Part shown: piece by piece, positions 24,801-33,711 of the stretch
Position numbering within the stretch: the stretch's first letter is position 1
Layout of the letters: the number at the start of each line of letters is the position of its first letter
From: a virus
IMG/VR virus record: IMGVR_UViG_3300025894_000925
Coordinates: 1-64,000 of that record
Length of the DNA stretch: 64,000 nt
Reading direction: 5' to 3' (one strand)
The notes under the pieces: generated by a model
Databases searched by the model: none
Seen by the model: the letters and a program-made list of their open reading frames with translations, nothing else
Told to the model about the DNA's origin: nothing
Made by a program: the position numbers and the translations under genes

Positions 24801-25813
24801 AGATTTCTATATATGTCCATAAGCAAGTTTCGATTGTATTGTTCACTTGAAATAGTTTCAAGCTGGCTAGTTACAATCTGGTCAACACTTTCAAACTTAA
24901 CTTGGCCTTGAAATGTATGATCGTTTAAGTCAAGATCTTTGTTTGGAATAAGTGTTAGTTCACGCAGATTATACTTTGGAATAAACTCTTCTTTGATAAA
25001 GTTTGCTTCTTCGTAACTGATATCAATATCCAAATTAACTCTACAATGCATTCCAGGCTTTAAAAGAGTATCAGGGTGTTTAAGAATTTCGCCCAATTCA
25101 TACACTCTATACGTAGGTTGGTCATCCCAAGTATAATACTCTGGCTGTTTGCCCCATTCAAGTATCATCATTCCACGTTCGTCATCACCTGCATCTGCAT
25201 AGTTGTGAGGAAATGCATTACCAATATAGTTAACATTTCCTTTGTGTTGACGTTTGTGAAAGTGTCCTGTGAACACAGATTCAAATCCAAGTAGATCTCT
25301 ATCGGGGTTAATCTCTCCAAGATCTGGCATCTGAACCATTGCATTCATAAAATAACCTGGTAGTTCAAAATGTCCAAAGCAATATTTGCCACCAAACTTA
25401 GGAAGCCTTTTGTGTTCGTCTCCTACCAGCCATGGAACAATTAACACATCACCTTCAGAATGGAAATCGTTAATAAGCTCAACATTGGGTAAATGCTTTG
25501 CCCATTCAATTCCTTGCACGTCTCGTTTGTCTCTATAGTATAAGTCGTGGTTTCCGGGAATAACTAAAACACGATCAAAGTTAGCACTCATTTCTTCAAG
25601 TGCTTCAATACTATACTTTAATGTAACCAAACTAATACTAGCACGATTGTTGTGCCAATCGCCCATCATAATACAAGTTTCGCATCCTTCGTTTTTGGCT
25701 TTGCGTACTGCCCATTTAACAAAGTTTAAACAATCTTCATTATGAAGTGTGCTATTACTTTTTAAACCAAAATGAATGTCGGTAAACACCGCAGTCTTTT
25801 TAAATAGACTCAT
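24797..25813 (-). CDS. 47: Recombination endonuclease subunit, gp47-like (Mre11/SbcD type)
   Basis: A 338-residue metallophosphoesterase, essentially the same length as T4 gp47 (339). The dinuclear-metal motifs are visible in order: FTDIHFG (Asp12, His14), GDWHNNR (Asp52), PGNHD (residues 86-90) and GHFH (183-186). With gp46 it forms the phage Mre11/Rad50 complex that trims double-strand ends to feed recombination and replication. Its ATG overlaps the sigma factor stop, and its stop overlaps the ATG of the next radical-SAM gene, which indicates translational coupling across the cluster. Confidence 0.95.
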   Translation of the reverse strand: MSLFKKTAVFTDIHFGLKSNSTLHNEDCLNFVKWAVRKAKNEGCETCIMMGDWHNNRASISLVTLKYSIEALEEMSANFDRVLVIPGNHDLYYRDKRDVQGIEWAKHLPNVELINDFHSEGDVLIVPWLVGDEHKRLPKFGGKYCFGHFELPGYFMNAMVQMPDLGEINPDRDLLGFESVFTGHFHKRQHKGNVNYIGNAFPHNYADAGDDERGMMILEWGKQPEYYTWDDQPTYRVYELGEILKHPDTLLKPGMHCRVNLDIDISYEEANFIKEEFIPKYNLRELTLIPNKDLDLNDHTFQGQVKFESVDQIVTSQLETISSEQYNRNLLMDIYRNL

Positions 25814-26775
25814 TTTGTTTTTGCTTTTGGCTTAGCCGCTGGCTTCTTAACTTGTGGATTACGTTTCATTTTAGACAATGGAACCAATGGCTTTTCTCCT
25901 CTCGCTTCCATACTAGACGCACTTCCCCATTCGTTTGCCGCTTGTCTAGTATAACTTGGATTAAGACCGTTTGCTTCAAGGATATCATCTCTTAGATTCT
26001 GTCCTTTCTTTTCATTCAGCAGTACTCGAGTAAACGAATTTGTAACCGCGGCTGTATAGTATGCAAACGGATTAGCACTTTTACTTTCGTCAAATTGTAA
26101 ACCAATCTGTGATAACTGTAATAATGCCGTGCTACGCATCTCATCATTATACGTGTAACCACGCCAGTTTGATCTTGTAGCATAACGTTCAACTAGTTTC
26201 ATAAACATTCTAGCAAGTGTATTGGTCATTTTGCCATGCTCTTGACTAAACCAACCATTATCTAAGCCACCTTCCCAATGGCTTTTGCCCACAATAAACG
26301 GTACACCGTTTTCATCGACTTTGTAATGATAAAATGGCGGAAACCTTAAACGCACATATTTTGTTGGTAAATCAGTTTCATCAGGATTAATTTGGAGCTC
26401 ACCCTCGATGTTTTCCATTTTTAATCCAACTTCTTTGTTATTCTTTGGCTTACGTTTAATTACTTCCTTTGGAACATGATCCCAAGTGGTTACACGAAAA
26501 ACAACATCAGTTGCTGGAATATCTCTAACGTTAATAGCAAATTCAGCAAGTTTTACTTTGTTGCCGGCTTTAACTTGGATTTCATGTGCTTTTTTAGCCA
26601 AACGTTCAGCTCTGGCTCTACGCCCAGCCATAATATTAGTTTTATTGATCTTCTTTAGTTCTGGTAAAATAATATCGTATTCGTTATCAAGTTCTTCCAA
26701 ATAGCTACAAAAGGTATTTTTACTTTTGGCTATCTCTTTTAGGATGTCTTTGTTATTTAAGTAGTTATGTCTCAT
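25810..26775 (-). CDS. 55: Late-transcription sigma factor, gp55-like
   Basis: A protein of 321 residues, longer than T4 gp55 (185). The C-terminal half has the gp55 signature: a helix MFMKLVERYATRSNWRGYTY, then MRSTALLQLSQIGLQFDESK and NPFAYYTAAVTNSFTRVL, which match sigma region 2. The first ~180 residues are mostly a basic, helical extension (AGRRARAERLAKKAHE) and a segment with PPFYHYKVDENG. The start at 26775 is preferred over the ATG at 26781 because AGGGA lies six bases before it but only two bases from the upstream ATG. It would direct host RNA polymerase to ATAAATA promoters. It heads the cluster containing gp47 and gp46. Confidence 0.88.
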   Translation of the reverse strand: MRHNYLNNKDILKEIAKSKNTFCSYLEELDNEYDIILPELKKINKTNIMAGRRARAERLAKKAHEIQVKAGNKVKLAEFAINVRDIPATDVVFRVTTWDHVPKEVIKRKPKNNKEVGLKMENIEGELQINPDETDLPTKYVRLRFPPFYHYKVDENGVPFIVGKSHWEGGLDNGWFSQEHGKMTNTLARMFMKLVERYATRSNWRGYTYNDEMRSTALLQLSQIGLQFDESKSANPFAYYTAAVTNSFTRVLLNEKKGQNLRDDILEANGLNPSYTRQAANEWGSASSMEARGEKPLVPLSKMKRNPQVKKPAAKPKAKTK

Positions 26776-26814
26776 ATTCATTCCCTATGATAATATATGC
26801 ACTTATTGTAAGCG

Positions 26815-26822
26815 ATAAATAC
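26815..26822 (+). promoter_or_regulatory. Late promoter for the baseplate transcript
   Basis: GCGATAAATACATATAAAG, 36 bases before ATG 26851. The leader would hold the AGAGGAGA ribosome site. It lies in the 75-base divergent space between gp55 and the first baseplate gene. Confidence 0.6.
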
Positions 26823-26850
26823 ATATAAAGCAAGAGGAGATTTAACCAAA

Positions 26851-27771
26851 ATGCCAACAGTCTTTAAAAATGGAATTATTTCATCTAACGGTGTCAATCT
26901 AGGCAAAACTGTAATTCCCGGTGCTGTAGCTGGAGCAAATGATATTGGTCAAGCTGTTGGCTCAAATGAATCACCATTGGATGCATTTGGCGGTGCTGGT
27001 GAAGCATTAGCCGGGTCAATTTTTAATCCAATTCCGCCAGGTGTTGCAGATGTTCTAAAAAAGCAACTTGGTCTAGGAAGTGCTAGTGGTGGCGAAAATG
27101 CTGTTGTTCCTTCCAATCAAGAACTAGGACCAAACAAAGGTGGCGGTACTACTGGTCAAGATTGGAGAGTTAAAATTGCATTGTCAGACAAAGCTGGCTA
27201 TTTTTACAATGATCCATCTAACGCTGGTATAATGGCTCCTCTCTATAAAAACCCTGAAGGATTTAAAGGAATTATTTTCCCTTATAACCCTAGTGTAACA
27301 TTCAGTCACACAGCCAGGTATGGTAGTCAAAAACTTACACATAGTAATTATGACGCTTACTTCTACGAGGGATCAGAAGTGTCTTCGATCCAACTCGATG
27401 GTGAATTTAGTTGTCAAACACAAGTAGAAGCCAAGTATTTGTTAGCTTCTGTTTATTTTTTACGCGGTGCTACTAAGATGTGGTTTGGTAAGAGTCAACG
27501 AGCAGGAACTCCTCCGCCAATGGTATTTTTAAATGGATATGGAAAACACTATTTTCCAAATGTGCCTTGTGTGGTTACAAACTTTACACATACCATGCCC
27601 AATGATGTTGATTATATAGCTACAACAAATGACCCAGGAGGTACTCGTATGCCAACCAACAGTAACATTCAATGTTCCTTGCAACCAGTCTACTCCAGAC
27701 GTACTTTGCATAACGATTTTAATTTAGACGATTTTGCCGCAGGTAAATTGGTTGGAAAAGGATTTGTCTAA
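26851..27771 (+). CDS. Baseplate tail-tube protein, gp48/gp54-like
   Basis: A 306-residue protein. After a Gly/Ala/Pro-rich N-terminal ~100 residues comes a tube-type domain with IIFPYNPSVTFSHTARYGSQ, SSIQLDGEFSCQT, YLLASVYFLRGATKMWFG, PPPMVFLNGYGKHYF and NVPCVVTNFTHTMPNDVDYI. This order is shared by the baseplate proteins that start or cap the tail tube in T4-like and other contractile tails. It is the first gene of the plus-strand late block and is joined to the gp53-like gene by a TAATG overlap. I cannot tell whether it corresponds to gp48 or gp54, and only one such gene is visible. Confidence 0.7.
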   Translation: MPTVFKNGIISSNGVNLGKTVIPGAVAGANDIGQAVGSNESPLDAFGGAGEALAGSIFNPIPPGVADVLKKQLGLGSASGGENAVVPSNQELGPNKGGGTTGQDWRVKIALSDKAGYFYNDPSNAGIMAPLYKNPEGFKGIIFPYNPSVTFSHTARYGSQKLTHSNYDAYFYEGSEVSSIQLDGEFSCQTQVEAKYLLASVYFLRGATKMWFGKSQRAGTPPPMVFLNGYGKHYFPNVPCVVTNFTHTMPNDVDYIATTNDPGGTRMPTNSNIQCSLQPVYSRRTLHNDFNLDDFAAGKLVGKGFV

Positions 27772-28082
27772 TGGCCATACAGAAAAAAGAATATCATGAA
27801 ACAAGTCCTTATTTTAATACAGAACTATATGGCAAGTATCTTGATGTATTAGAAGCCAGGACATTTACGTTTCGTGCTGATGATGTTGATTATCAAATTG
27901 AATCTGGGTATGCATTTTCGCCACAAAAGTTAGCATATGCTTTGTATGGAGATACAAGACTGTGGTGGGTATTTTCTGTTCGCAATCCCAATACACTTGT
28001 TAATCCTTTGCTTGATTTTCAAGCCGGAGTTTGGATCAAAGTTCCATACAAACAAACGTTAATTGATGACTTAGGAATTTAA
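27771..28082 (+). CDS. 53: Baseplate wedge protein, gp53-like
   Basis: A 103-residue protein about half as long as T4 gp53 (196). The central motif LAYALYGDTRLWWVFSVRNP followed by NPLLDFQAGVWIKVP is the LysM-like gp53 core that ties baseplate wedges together. The N-terminal region (ETSPYFNTELYGKYLDVLE) and short length suggest that only this core domain is kept. Start and upstream stop overlap (TAATG), and the next gene begins one base after its stop. Confidence comes from the WWVF-NP motif and the position in the baseplate gene series. Confidence 0.8.
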   Translation: MAIQKKEYHETSPYFNTELYGKYLDVLEARTFTFRADDVDYQIESGYAFSPQKLAYALYGDTRLWWVFSVRNPNTLVNPLLDFQAGVWIKVPYKQTLIDDLGI

Positions 28083-28083
28083 C

Positions 28084-28320
28084 ATGCCTGATACATTTGA
28101 AACTAGGCGCCAAAACAACGAACAAGCTCATAGAGATGTTGCCGGAGATAGTGTTAGACCAGGCTCATTGGATCCAGGATTATCAACTCCAGCTGATACA
28201 GCATTGGGTGATGTTGTGTGGTTAACAGAAGAAGAAATTAATTTTATTGAAAATAAAGGCCCAGATGGCAGTATTGACAATGATTTTGCACCTCCACTGG
28301 TTACGGATTCTGTAGAATAA
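28084..28320 (+). CDS. Small acidic hypothetical protein
   Basis: A 78-residue acidic protein (MPDTFETRRQNNEQA..., ending LVTDSVE) with many Asp, Glu and Pro residues and little predicted structure apart from a short helix (WLTEEEINFIEN). It starts one base after the gp53-like stop and its stop overlaps the ATG of the next gene (TAATGG), so it is translated as part of the baseplate message. A small linker or assembly factor of the baseplate hub is possible by position. I do not recognise a family. Confidence 0.55.
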   Translation: MPDTFETRRQNNEQAHRDVAGDSVRPGSLDPGLSTPADTALGDVVWLTEEEINFIENKGPDGSIDNDFAPPLVTDSVE

Positions 28321-30956
28321 TGGTAGATGTTTCAGAAAATTCAGCTAACGTAGCAGAAGCCGCTTCTGCTAAACTAGTAGGGCTTGATAACGTATTACAT
28401 GAATACGCCAGTTATACATACCGTTTGAGTTTGTATATGCTATCACGCGAGGACTATACAACCATAAGCGAAAAGCCATTCTCATGGAGACCAAAGAATT
28501 GCATTGTTGCAGGTGCAGGAAAACATGACCCTGTGCTAGATAAAAGACATCCTGACTTTGGTGATGATTTTTATTTTGATGAATTACAAATCCTAACAAT
28601 GGTAGGATTGAACAAACGTTCTAAAGCCAGTAACGTACTGGATATTGATTTCACTCTCATTGAGCCATATGGTTTAACATTCCTTGATAGACTGGTAGTT
28701 GGTAGTTCACGTGTTGGATCTAAGAATTACTTGGACATGCCATATTTGTTACAGATTGAATTTTTTGGTCACAACGACGAAGGTGTAACAGATTTTAAAC
28801 CTATTCCGAGAACAAAGAAAGCATTTCCAATCCGTATATTAGCAATGGAAATTGATGTTTCAACAAAAGGCTCAACATATAAAGTAAAAGCAAGTCCGTA
28901 CAGTCATGGAGCATTTGATGATAAACTAGCAACAACTCCAGTCAATCTGCAGGTTACTGCAAGTACAGTACAAGAGTTTTTTGCTAGTAAACAAAGTAAA
29001 AAGTTATCACAATCAATTAACGCACAACGTGAATCGGCCGCAGTAGACGATGTGTTCGGCGAAGGCAAATCAGATTTCCAAATAGCTGGATTAAATATCA
29101 GTGTTGATACATATGCCAATGGGTTGAATCAATGGTTTGAATACCAAGTTGGAGAAAAAGCAAGAGATCATCCTGACAAAGTTATATTCAATTTTGATGC
29201 TGAAATTGCAAACTCACGAATAGTAAAACAACAACAAACTGATCACAAGAAAACAAAATTACCAAAGCCTGGTACACAAGAAGCGGCCGCGTTAGCTCGT
29301 GCTGGAGGCAAAGGCCCTGACTTTAATAAAAAAGAATTTAGTATTAACGCAGGAACAACTGTTGAAAAAGTAATTGATATGGTTATGCGTAGCAGTACAT
29401 ATGTAACGGATCAGTTACTTGATGCTAAAGATCCTGCTATTGCAAAATTAGGCCCAGAAGAAATTGCTAAAAAACTTGAAAAGAATTTTAATTGGTACAA
29501 GATTATACCATCAGTTAAACTAGGAGAATTTGACGAAAAAGCAAATCGTTTTGCTAAGATTGTTACATATAATGTTGTAAAGTATGAAGTTAGTGATACC
29601 AAGCACCCACACGGACCTAAAAAGACTCCTACAGTATATCATAAATCTTACAACTATTTGTACACAGGACAAAATAAAGATGTACTTGATTTTAAAATTG
29701 AGTTTAACGCTCTTTATTATAACGTTGTTACTATTAACAGAGCGGCGGCCCAAACAAGTACAGTTACTCCCGGTGGAAGTCAAAGCAACAGTACTCCAGT
29801 GGTAAATCCAGACGGTGGAACAAATTCACCTTTTGCGGCACAGTACGAAGTTATTGCCGGAAGTAAAACTGCCTCTGGACTTGACGCCGAAGCTGACGAA
29901 AGATCAGCAACTATCAACGACATTCAAAGTAATCTATACCAAAACGCTAAAGCAGACATGCTTAATGTTTCACTTGATATAGTTGGAGATCCTGATTTTA
30001 TTAAACAGGACGATGTATTTGTTAACCCAGGACAACCTGATTATCTAAGCAATACAGCAGGTCCTTATATTTCACGAGCTGGAAGTTTAACAATGGACAA
30101 AGGTGAACTGTATGCACTTGTTAAATGGAGAACACCAACTGATATTGAACCCGAGACAGGATTAATAAGAAGTGGTGCATATAGCGAAAGTACCTTCAGT
30201 GGTATGTATAGAATACTTGCAGTTAAAAACACATTCAGGCAAGGACAGTTCAAGCAAACTGTTGATCTAATCAGAGCTTATAAACTAGAAATAGCCGATA
30301 CTCAAAACAGAACACGTGACGAAGAATTCTTAAGAGGACGAGCCAAGCCCAAGACTTCTAAATTAGCAACTAAAGGATCAATTGAAGTTGATACAATTGG
30401 TGCAGATATTGTTAATGTTTCAGACGTTAGTCAAGGAAGTGTTGGTGCTGGAAACATTATATCTCCAGTAGATGATTTTGGAGATTTTGCTAGTGCGGCA
30501 GGAGTATCAAATACAACAATACCAAACGTCGGGGATATTGGTGCAGGAATTGGTGGACTAAGTGGAGCACTTGCTGATGCAAGTCAGTTTGTAAACTCAG
30601 CACTACCAATTGGTGGATTTACCAATGCTGTTACTGGTGCCATTGATGAATTAAGTGGTGCAGTTGGATTACAAAATGCTGTTAGTAGCATTGCTTCGTT
30701 AGGAGCAGGAACAGGCAGTGGAGATATATTACAACAAGGTGTAAACTTTGCAAACAAGTTTGCAAATGGTGTAGGAGTAACAGGCGCCAAAGCAGATCTA
30801 ATGCAATTAGCAAGTTTTGTTGACGGTGTTGATTTTAATACTGTAGTTGCAAACGAAGCAGGATCACCTGAAACAAATAATGCACCGGTTATAACAGGCT
30901 TTGCTAAAGCATCAATTCCATCGTTTACAGATGATGATGATTTAGGTATAGCATAG
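28320..30956 (+). CDS. Probable baseplate hub protein (gp27-position)
   Basis: An 878-residue protein directly before the gp5-like gene, where hub proteins lie in contractile-tail phages. Residues ~25-220 contain strands and turns of a tube-like domain (TYRLSLYMLSREDY, LDIDFTLIEPYGLTF, YLLQIEFFGHNDEG). Residues ~340-480 form a second domain (TVEKVIDMVMRSSTYV, NWYKIIPSVKLGEFD), and near 535-660 there is the hub-like ending (MLNVSLDIVGDPDFIKQDD, FSGMYRILAVKNTFRQGQFKQT). The last ~190 residues are Gly/Ala/Ser-rich and low in complexity. I infer a fused or enlarged gp27-type hub; a sequence link to T4 gp27 is not evident by eye. Confidence 0.65.
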   Translation: MVDVSENSANVAEAASAKLVGLDNVLHEYASYTYRLSLYMLSREDYTTISEKPFSWRPKNCIVAGAGKHDPVLDKRHPDFGDDFYFDELQILTMVGLNKRSKASNVLDIDFTLIEPYGLTFLDRLVVGSSRVGSKNYLDMPYLLQIEFFGHNDEGVTDFKPIPRTKKAFPIRILAMEIDVSTKGSTYKVKASPYSHGAFDDKLATTPVNLQVTASTVQEFFASKQSKKLSQSINAQRESAAVDDVFGEGKSDFQIAGLNISVDTYANGLNQWFEYQVGEKARDHPDKVIFNFDAEIANSRIVKQQQTDHKKTKLPKPGTQEAAALARAGGKGPDFNKKEFSINAGTTVEKVIDMVMRSSTYVTDQLLDAKDPAIAKLGPEEIAKKLEKNFNWYKIIPSVKLGEFDEKANRFAKIVTYNVVKYEVSDTKHPHGPKKTPTVYHKSYNYLYTGQNKDVLDFKIEFNALYYNVVTINRAAAQTSTVTPGGSQSNSTPVVNPDGGTNSPFAAQYEVIAGSKTASGLDAEADERSATINDIQSNLYQNAKADMLNVSLDIVGDPDFIKQDDVFVNPGQPDYLSNTAGPYISRAGSLTMDKGELYALVKWRTPTDIEPETGLIRSGAYSESTFSGMYRILAVKNTFRQGQFKQTVDLIRAYKLEIADTQNRTRDEEFLRGRAKPKTSKLATKGSIEVDTIGADIVNVSDVSQGSVGAGNIISPVDDFGDFASAAGVSNTTIPNVGDIGAGIGGLSGALADASQFVNSALPIGGFTNAVTGAIDELSGAVGLQNAVSSIASLGAGTGSGDILQQGVNFANKFANGVGVTGAKADLMQLASFVDGVDFNTVVANEAGSPETNNAPVITGFAKASIPSFTDDDDLGIA

Positions 30957-30977
30957 TAAGGTCAGGTATATAATAGT

Positions 30978-33254
30978 ATGGCAGTAGGAAGAAGATTAGG
31001 TAATGATAGAGTTGCACCGTGGGCTGACGTTAGCAAGACCGGCGGACAAGTCATTGAAAACGGACCGTACATTGGAGTTATTAAAAATAACCTAGATCCA
31101 ACACGTAGTGGTAGATTGCAAGTTTATATCACAGACCTTGGCGGTAGTGAAGACGAAGTGCAGAACTGGAGAACAGTTTCTTATGCAAGTCCTTTCTTTG
31201 GCAGTACTTTTCAACCTGAAGCAACAGAAGTAACGGCACATGATACAGTACACCACAACTACGGAATGTGGATGGTACCGCCTGACATTGGCAATGAAGT
31301 ATTGTGTATTTTTGTAAACGGCGATCCGGGTCGTGGATATTGGTTTGCATGTGTTGATAAGCATCTTTCTCACAATGGGTTACCAGCCAATAACAGTCAT
31401 TTTGGACCACAAGAACAAGGTACAGTAGTTAGTGCTCTTACAAAAGCAAGTATAGGCCTAGGAAGAAAACAACCAAGCGGTGAGTTCAACGAAAACAAAG
31501 AAGGCAATATTGGTCCTAGTTACTTAACAAATCCAAAAAGTGTACACGAATACCAAGCAGAAGTTTTAATCAATCAAGGTCTTGACGGAGATTTAGGCAA
31601 AGGTCCTATTTCAAGCAGTAGCCAACGTGAAACTCCTAGTAACGTATTTGGTATTAGTACACCAGGAAGACCAACAGCAGATCCAACACTCGCACCAGAT
31701 TATCTTAAACGTCTGAATGAAGGTAAGTTAACTGAAGAAGATTACGCAGTACGACAACGCCGAGGCGGTCATAGTTTTATTATGGACGATGGCGATCTCA
31801 GTGGAAACGATCAACTATTAAGATTACGTTCTAGTGCCGGCCATCAAATTCTAATGAGTGATGATGCAAAACTTATTAACATCATAAATGGTAATGGTAG
31901 TGTATGGTTAGAAATGACTGGCGATGGTCATTTGATGATGTATTCATATGGTGGTATGCATATTAGAACAGAAGGTGAAATGAATTTTCACGCTGATAGT
32001 AATATCAATATGCACACCAAGAAAAACTTTAATGTGCATGCCGACGGTGATATTGCACTGGATAGTCAAGCAAGTCTAACATTAAAATCCAATGTATCAA
32101 TGACACAGTACAGTGGACAAATATCTGTTGGTAGCGGTGGTAATATTACTACAAGTGCCGCGGCAAAAGTTGATACAACTGCTGGTGGAAATATAAATCT
32201 ATTCACTCCTAAAGAACTGCATCTAAATACTGCCTCTGGACCAATTGTACCAGATCCAGGAAACTTAAAGAAGTTTTACCATGCAGACGTTAATAGAGAT
32301 AGTTTGGCTACACCGTGGACAAGTGTTCCCAAAGGCAATATCAGTATAGCCAGTATAGTTCCTGCACATGAGCCATGGGCAAGACAGACCGGCGAAGCAA
32401 TGACTGACACAGGTTTTGTGGTAGGACAAGTATTAACTGCCGCATCAGCAACAAGAGAAACAAATACAGCCACAACATTTGCTGAGGTTGGCGGAACGAT
32501 CGCTGGAGGCAATGGACCAACTACAAGTGTAGCACAAACCAATACAACCAGTGCCGCAAGTAGTGGAACAGCTAGTCCTGTTGGTGATTCTAACTCAAGT
32601 GGTAAACCTCCCACTGGTAAACCTCCTGCAACTGGAAACAGTACAGATTCTGGACCAGCAACTGCTGAAAATCAAAGTATACAAGGTGGAATAACCGGTA
32701 GAGATTTAAGCAGTAAAGATGCTCCACCAACAACTATTGGTGTTGCAAATCTTAGTCCCGAACAAACACAAGCACTCAAAGCACAGATATCCAAAAGCGA
32801 AAGCGGTGGAAAATATGATGCTGTTAATCGGTTCAATTATCTTGGAAGATATCAGGTTGGTGGAGCAGTGTTACAAGACCAAGGATTATTACGTCCTGAA
32901 TACGTTAAAAAATATGGTAACAAAGCCGCATTGCATCCTGAAGCGTGGACTGCTAAAGCACACAGTTTAGGTATCAGAAGTCAAGGAGATTTCTTAGCCA
33001 ATGGTGCAGTACAAGAACAAGTTATGGATAATTTACTAGTAAGCAATGCTAAAACATTAAAACGTATTGGTGGAAGTCAAAGTGGAGATAGCCCCGCTAC
33101 AACTGGTGGTATGTTACAAACTGCTCATTTATTAGGTGCAGGTGGAGCAAAGAAATGGAGAAACGGTGGCGGAGGGTCTGACGCTAACGGAACAACTGGT
33201 ATTGCATACTTTAACAAAGGTAGACATGCTGTTGAACAAGTAGCCACTGCTTAA
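30978..33254 (+). CDS. 5: Baseplate hub spike with C-terminal lytic domain, gp5-like
   Basis: A 758-residue protein. The N-terminus (residues ~25-135, ENGPYIGVIKNNLDPTRSGRLQVYI and VPPDIGNEVLCIFVNGDPGRGYW) is the OB-fold of gp5/VgrG spikes. Residues ~255-410 form the beta-prism part (HSFIMDDGD, LLRLRSSAGHQILMSDD, then repeats MHIRTEGEMNFHADSNINMH). A Thr/Ser/Gly-rich linker follows. The last ~165 residues carry a lysozyme/transglycosylase-like domain with ESGGKYDAVNRFNYLGRYQ, where the Glu near 606 is the likely catalytic acid. In T4 the lysozyme is between the OB-fold and the prism, so the order differs here. It would cut peptidoglycan during injection. Confidence 0.87.
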   Translation: MAVGRRLGNDRVAPWADVSKTGGQVIENGPYIGVIKNNLDPTRSGRLQVYITDLGGSEDEVQNWRTVSYASPFFGSTFQPEATEVTAHDTVHHNYGMWMVPPDIGNEVLCIFVNGDPGRGYWFACVDKHLSHNGLPANNSHFGPQEQGTVVSALTKASIGLGRKQPSGEFNENKEGNIGPSYLTNPKSVHEYQAEVLINQGLDGDLGKGPISSSSQRETPSNVFGISTPGRPTADPTLAPDYLKRLNEGKLTEEDYAVRQRRGGHSFIMDDGDLSGNDQLLRLRSSAGHQILMSDDAKLINIINGNGSVWLEMTGDGHLMMYSYGGMHIRTEGEMNFHADSNINMHTKKNFNVHADGDIALDSQASLTLKSNVSMTQYSGQISVGSGGNITTSAAAKVDTTAGGNINLFTPKELHLNTASGPIVPDPGNLKKFYHADVNRDSLATPWTSVPKGNISIASIVPAHEPWARQTGEAMTDTGFVVGQVLTAASATRETNTATTFAEVGGTIAGGNGPTTSVAQTNTTSAASSGTASPVGDSNSSGKPPTGKPPATGNSTDSGPATAENQSIQGGITGRDLSSKDAPPTTIGVANLSPEQTQALKAQISKSESGGKYDAVNRFNYLGRYQVGGAVLQDQGLLRPEYVKKYGNKAALHPEAWTAKAHSLGIRSQGDFLANGAVQEQVMDNLLVSNAKTLKRIGGSQSGDSPATTGGMLQTAHLLGAGGAKKWRNGGGGSDANGTTGIAYFNKGRHAVEQVATA

Positions 33255-33271
33255 AATAGGTAAATATTGAT

Positions 33272-33646
33272 ATGGCAAGATATAAAGGTTTTAGTACAGT
33301 AGGACGCTACAAAAAGTTTAGAGCAGTTGATGTTGATTTAGTTAAACAGGACTTGCTCAATCACTTTAATATACGTAAAGGTGAAAAGCTAATGAACCCT
33401 GAGTTTGGTTCAATAGTTTGGAATTGCCTTTATGAGCCAATTACCGATGAAATCAGAGGCCTAATCATCGAAGACGTAACAAAAATTGTTAGTTACGACC
33501 CACGTACAGCGGTTAGGAACATTATTGTTGATCAATACGATACCGGAATTCAAATTGAAGTTGAAATAGACTTTATAACAACAAATCAGCAAGAAATTCT
33601 AACTGTTAACTTTGACCGCGATAGAGGTCTAGCCACCCAAACTTAA
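33272..33646 (+). CDS. 25: Baseplate wedge protein, gp25-like
   Basis: A 124-residue protein of the gp25/lysozyme-like baseplate family, nearly the same length as T4 gp25 (132). The conserved features are VKQDLLNHFNIRKGEKLMNPEFGS (residues ~25-48), the motif WNCLYEPITDEI, and the strand pattern YDPRTAVRNIIVDQYDTGIQIEVEIDFI. The EPITDE region contains the conserved Glu at the core of gp25. It helps fix the wedge to the hub and to start sheath assembly. It lies between gp5 and gp6 homologues. Confidence 0.93.
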   Translation: MARYKGFSTVGRYKKFRAVDVDLVKQDLLNHFNIRKGEKLMNPEFGSIVWNCLYEPITDEIRGLIIEDVTKIVSYDPRTAVRNIIVDQYDTGIQIEVEIDFITTNQQEILTVNFDRDRGLATQT

Positions 33647-33667
33647 TATACGCACTTTTTAAATCAC

Positions 33668-33674
33668 ATAAATA
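33668..33674 (+). promoter_or_regulatory. Late promoter before the gp6-like gene
   Basis: CACATAAATAATAG lies 44 bases before ATG 33712. The leader holds TTAAGGTGTG as a ribosome site. It follows the gp25-like stop by 21 bases. Confidence 0.5.
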
Positions 33675-33711
33675 ATAGCATAAAGAGATATTATTTAAGG
33701 TGTGACTCAAC

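Noticed and set aside
26783-26812. A possible sigma70-type promoter for the gp55 cluster (TTATCG, 17 bases, TATTAT on the minus strand)
   Set aside because: The -35 is poor and initiation would fall at the ribosome site, leaving no leader. I could not support it.
29281-29300. Clusters of GCGGCC bases here and at 16190-16200
   Set aside because: These are simply adjacent Ala codons in coding sequence, without symmetry or repetition suggesting a site.
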